Assembly: GCA_022702545.1 (NCBI GenBank)
Contig: JAHRBC010000001.1
Span: forward strand, 8,060,001 to 8,124,000
Reading direction: 5' to 3'
Length of the DNA: 64,000 nt
DNA from: Phycomyces nitens
Taxonomy: Eukaryota; Mucoromycota; Mucoromycetes; Mucorales; Phycomycetaceae
Shown: positions 62,810 through 64,000 of the stretch, one piece after another
Layout: the number at the start of each line of letters is the position of its first letter
Position numbering within the stretch: the stretch's first letter is position 1
Program-made: the position numbers and the translations under genes
Notes under the pieces: model-generated
What the model was told of the DNA's origin: nothing
The model's input: only the letters and a program-made list of their open reading frames with translations
Databases searched by the model: none

Positions 62810-64000
62810 GATGTTGATTCAAGTTGATGTCTAAGGAATAAATATTGTTGATTGACTAGAAAGAGAAGAGAGATTTGCACTGACACCAATGTAGAATTTG
62901 CTGGCAAATTCTGTCAGTCACATACGTTTGTCCACAGAAAGAATTGGGAATATAATAATCTCCGTCTATTCACAGTACAACATGAGACCTTTTATAAACG
63001 GCACTCAAGTCTCTTAGTTTTATACTTCATTCTTCTAATACTCTATTCGGAAGCTAACTAGATGATACTCGAGTGGTTTACCAAGATTCCATGTCGATTG
63101 ATATAAACTATTGAAAGTTGTGGGAAACATAAAATCAATGTCAATTATATCATATAAACAGTAATTATAATTTATAACTTGTTATTATGTAGCTCTTAAT
63201 TAGCGTCAGGCAGTATATCTTGCTGTAGAATATTATATTCTAAATAAAAAACCCTAGACTTCAATTATAAAAACCTAGCAATGCTATCATTACTTGATGA
63301 AAATTATTCAGGAACATCACATCAATCAACTATATTAACTGAAAGTTAACAGAAACAATTATTGTTTACACCAATGTTCATCTCTATCGTTAATATTAGC
63401 AGTAATAAAGATCAGACTAAACAAAATATATTTGTCAAAGTTTTGAAGAGCACAGACCGCCTTTCAAGTACTGTAGAGGTGTGTCGAATTGTGGCTGACA
63501 ATAAGCTTTTGCAGCAATAGGATCTGAGCAGAATTATTCAAGATTCAATCTCAGGCGTTTCTTTCTCAGTATACCTTTACACTTTTAGTATTAACAATTT
63601 CTTATATATTAACATTATTGCCATCCTACCTAGAGAGCAAACTTCCAAGCGCTGCCGAGCTTTACAAAAGGTTACATATATATATAATATCATAATTATA
63701 TTTGCAATTAGGAAAATAACAGATGCAGAAATTTGCAGAAAAGATAATATATAACCTTCATGAATATTTTTTATTGTTAGAAATAAAAGGAAACTAGATA
63801 TATACTTTACAAGAAAGAAAAAATATATAAATCATCCAAATTCGTTAAAGACAACGCACTTGGTGTTAATATTACCACGGAATATATATAGATATATTAT
63901 ATAGAAAACAATATGAATATAAATAATTCATATCGCGTTTATACCTGTAATTACATGATTGAAAATAAAACACATTGTCAAATTTTATCACTTAAAACAA
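62810..64000. other. AT-rich right edge
   Basis: Contains the promoter region of the CHORD gene and about 1 kb of AT-rich sequence without a supported coding frame, RNA gene or repeat on either strand. Confidence 0.45.

Overview
The window is nuclear DNA of an intron-rich, AT-rich filamentous fungus. The gene set (pyruvate kinase, calmodulin, Snf1 kinase, kinetochore Spc24, Iml2/TTC39, DH-PH exchange factor, alpha-arrestin), the many 49-120 nt introns with GT(A/G)AG donors, the long (ATT)n tracts and the Tc1/mariner-type debris point to an early-diverging fungus. I infer Mucoromycota (Mucorales/Phycomyces-like), but have not proved it. Gene models were built by joining exons by phase. Unless noted, every junction keeps frame.

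Layout: 0-3.3 kb, a non-coding or degenerate left edge and a C2H2 zinc-finger gene (-). 4-6.9 kb, pyruvate kinase (+) facing an ARL1 GTPase (-). 7.8-11.7 kb, a four-finger C2H2 factor with a Gln-Ala repeat (-) and a SPOUT1/C9orf114-type RNA methyltransferase (-). 11.7-15.1 kb, gene-poor. 15.1-18.2 kb, calmodulin (+) facing a class I methyltransferase (-). 18.2-25.3 kb, a 7 kb gene desert. 25.4-30.1 kb, VPS35 (-) divergent from the signal peptidase subunit SPC3 (+). 31.7-36.9 kb, a predicted mitochondrial Asn/Arg-rich protein (+), an enoyl-CoA hydratase/isomerase-family protein with a Cys-Pro tail (-), a 165-aa unknown (-) and a branched-chain aminotransferase (-). 38.1-45.7 kb, a RhoGEF (+), an Iml2-like protein (+) and a likely new 61-aa gene (+). 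47.2-53.4 kb, SNF1 (-), SPC24 (-) and YTM1/WDR12 (+). 53.4-58.5 kb, an initiator tRNA-Met (-) and transposase remnants. 58.5-62.8 kb, an alpha-arrestin (+) and a CHORD-CS co-chaperone (-).

These are housekeeping genes and there is no operon-like functional cluster. Some share themes: trafficking (ARL1, VPS35, SPC3, alpha-arrestin), carbon and nitrogen metabolism (pyruvate kinase, Snf1, branched-chain aminotransferase) and ribosome biogenesis (YTM1). The more unusual signals concern gene structure. There are five GC-AG introns among roughly 80, including one that splits calmodulin directly after its start codon. There are coding microexons of 13, 14, 18 and 20 nt. One intron has a (TGAC)10 repeat where the branch site and pyrimidine tract should be. 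SNF1 carries a one-base frameshift inside its kinase domain while every splice junction is otherwise in phase. I found no CRISPR array, secondary-metabolite cluster or clearly new multi-gene system.
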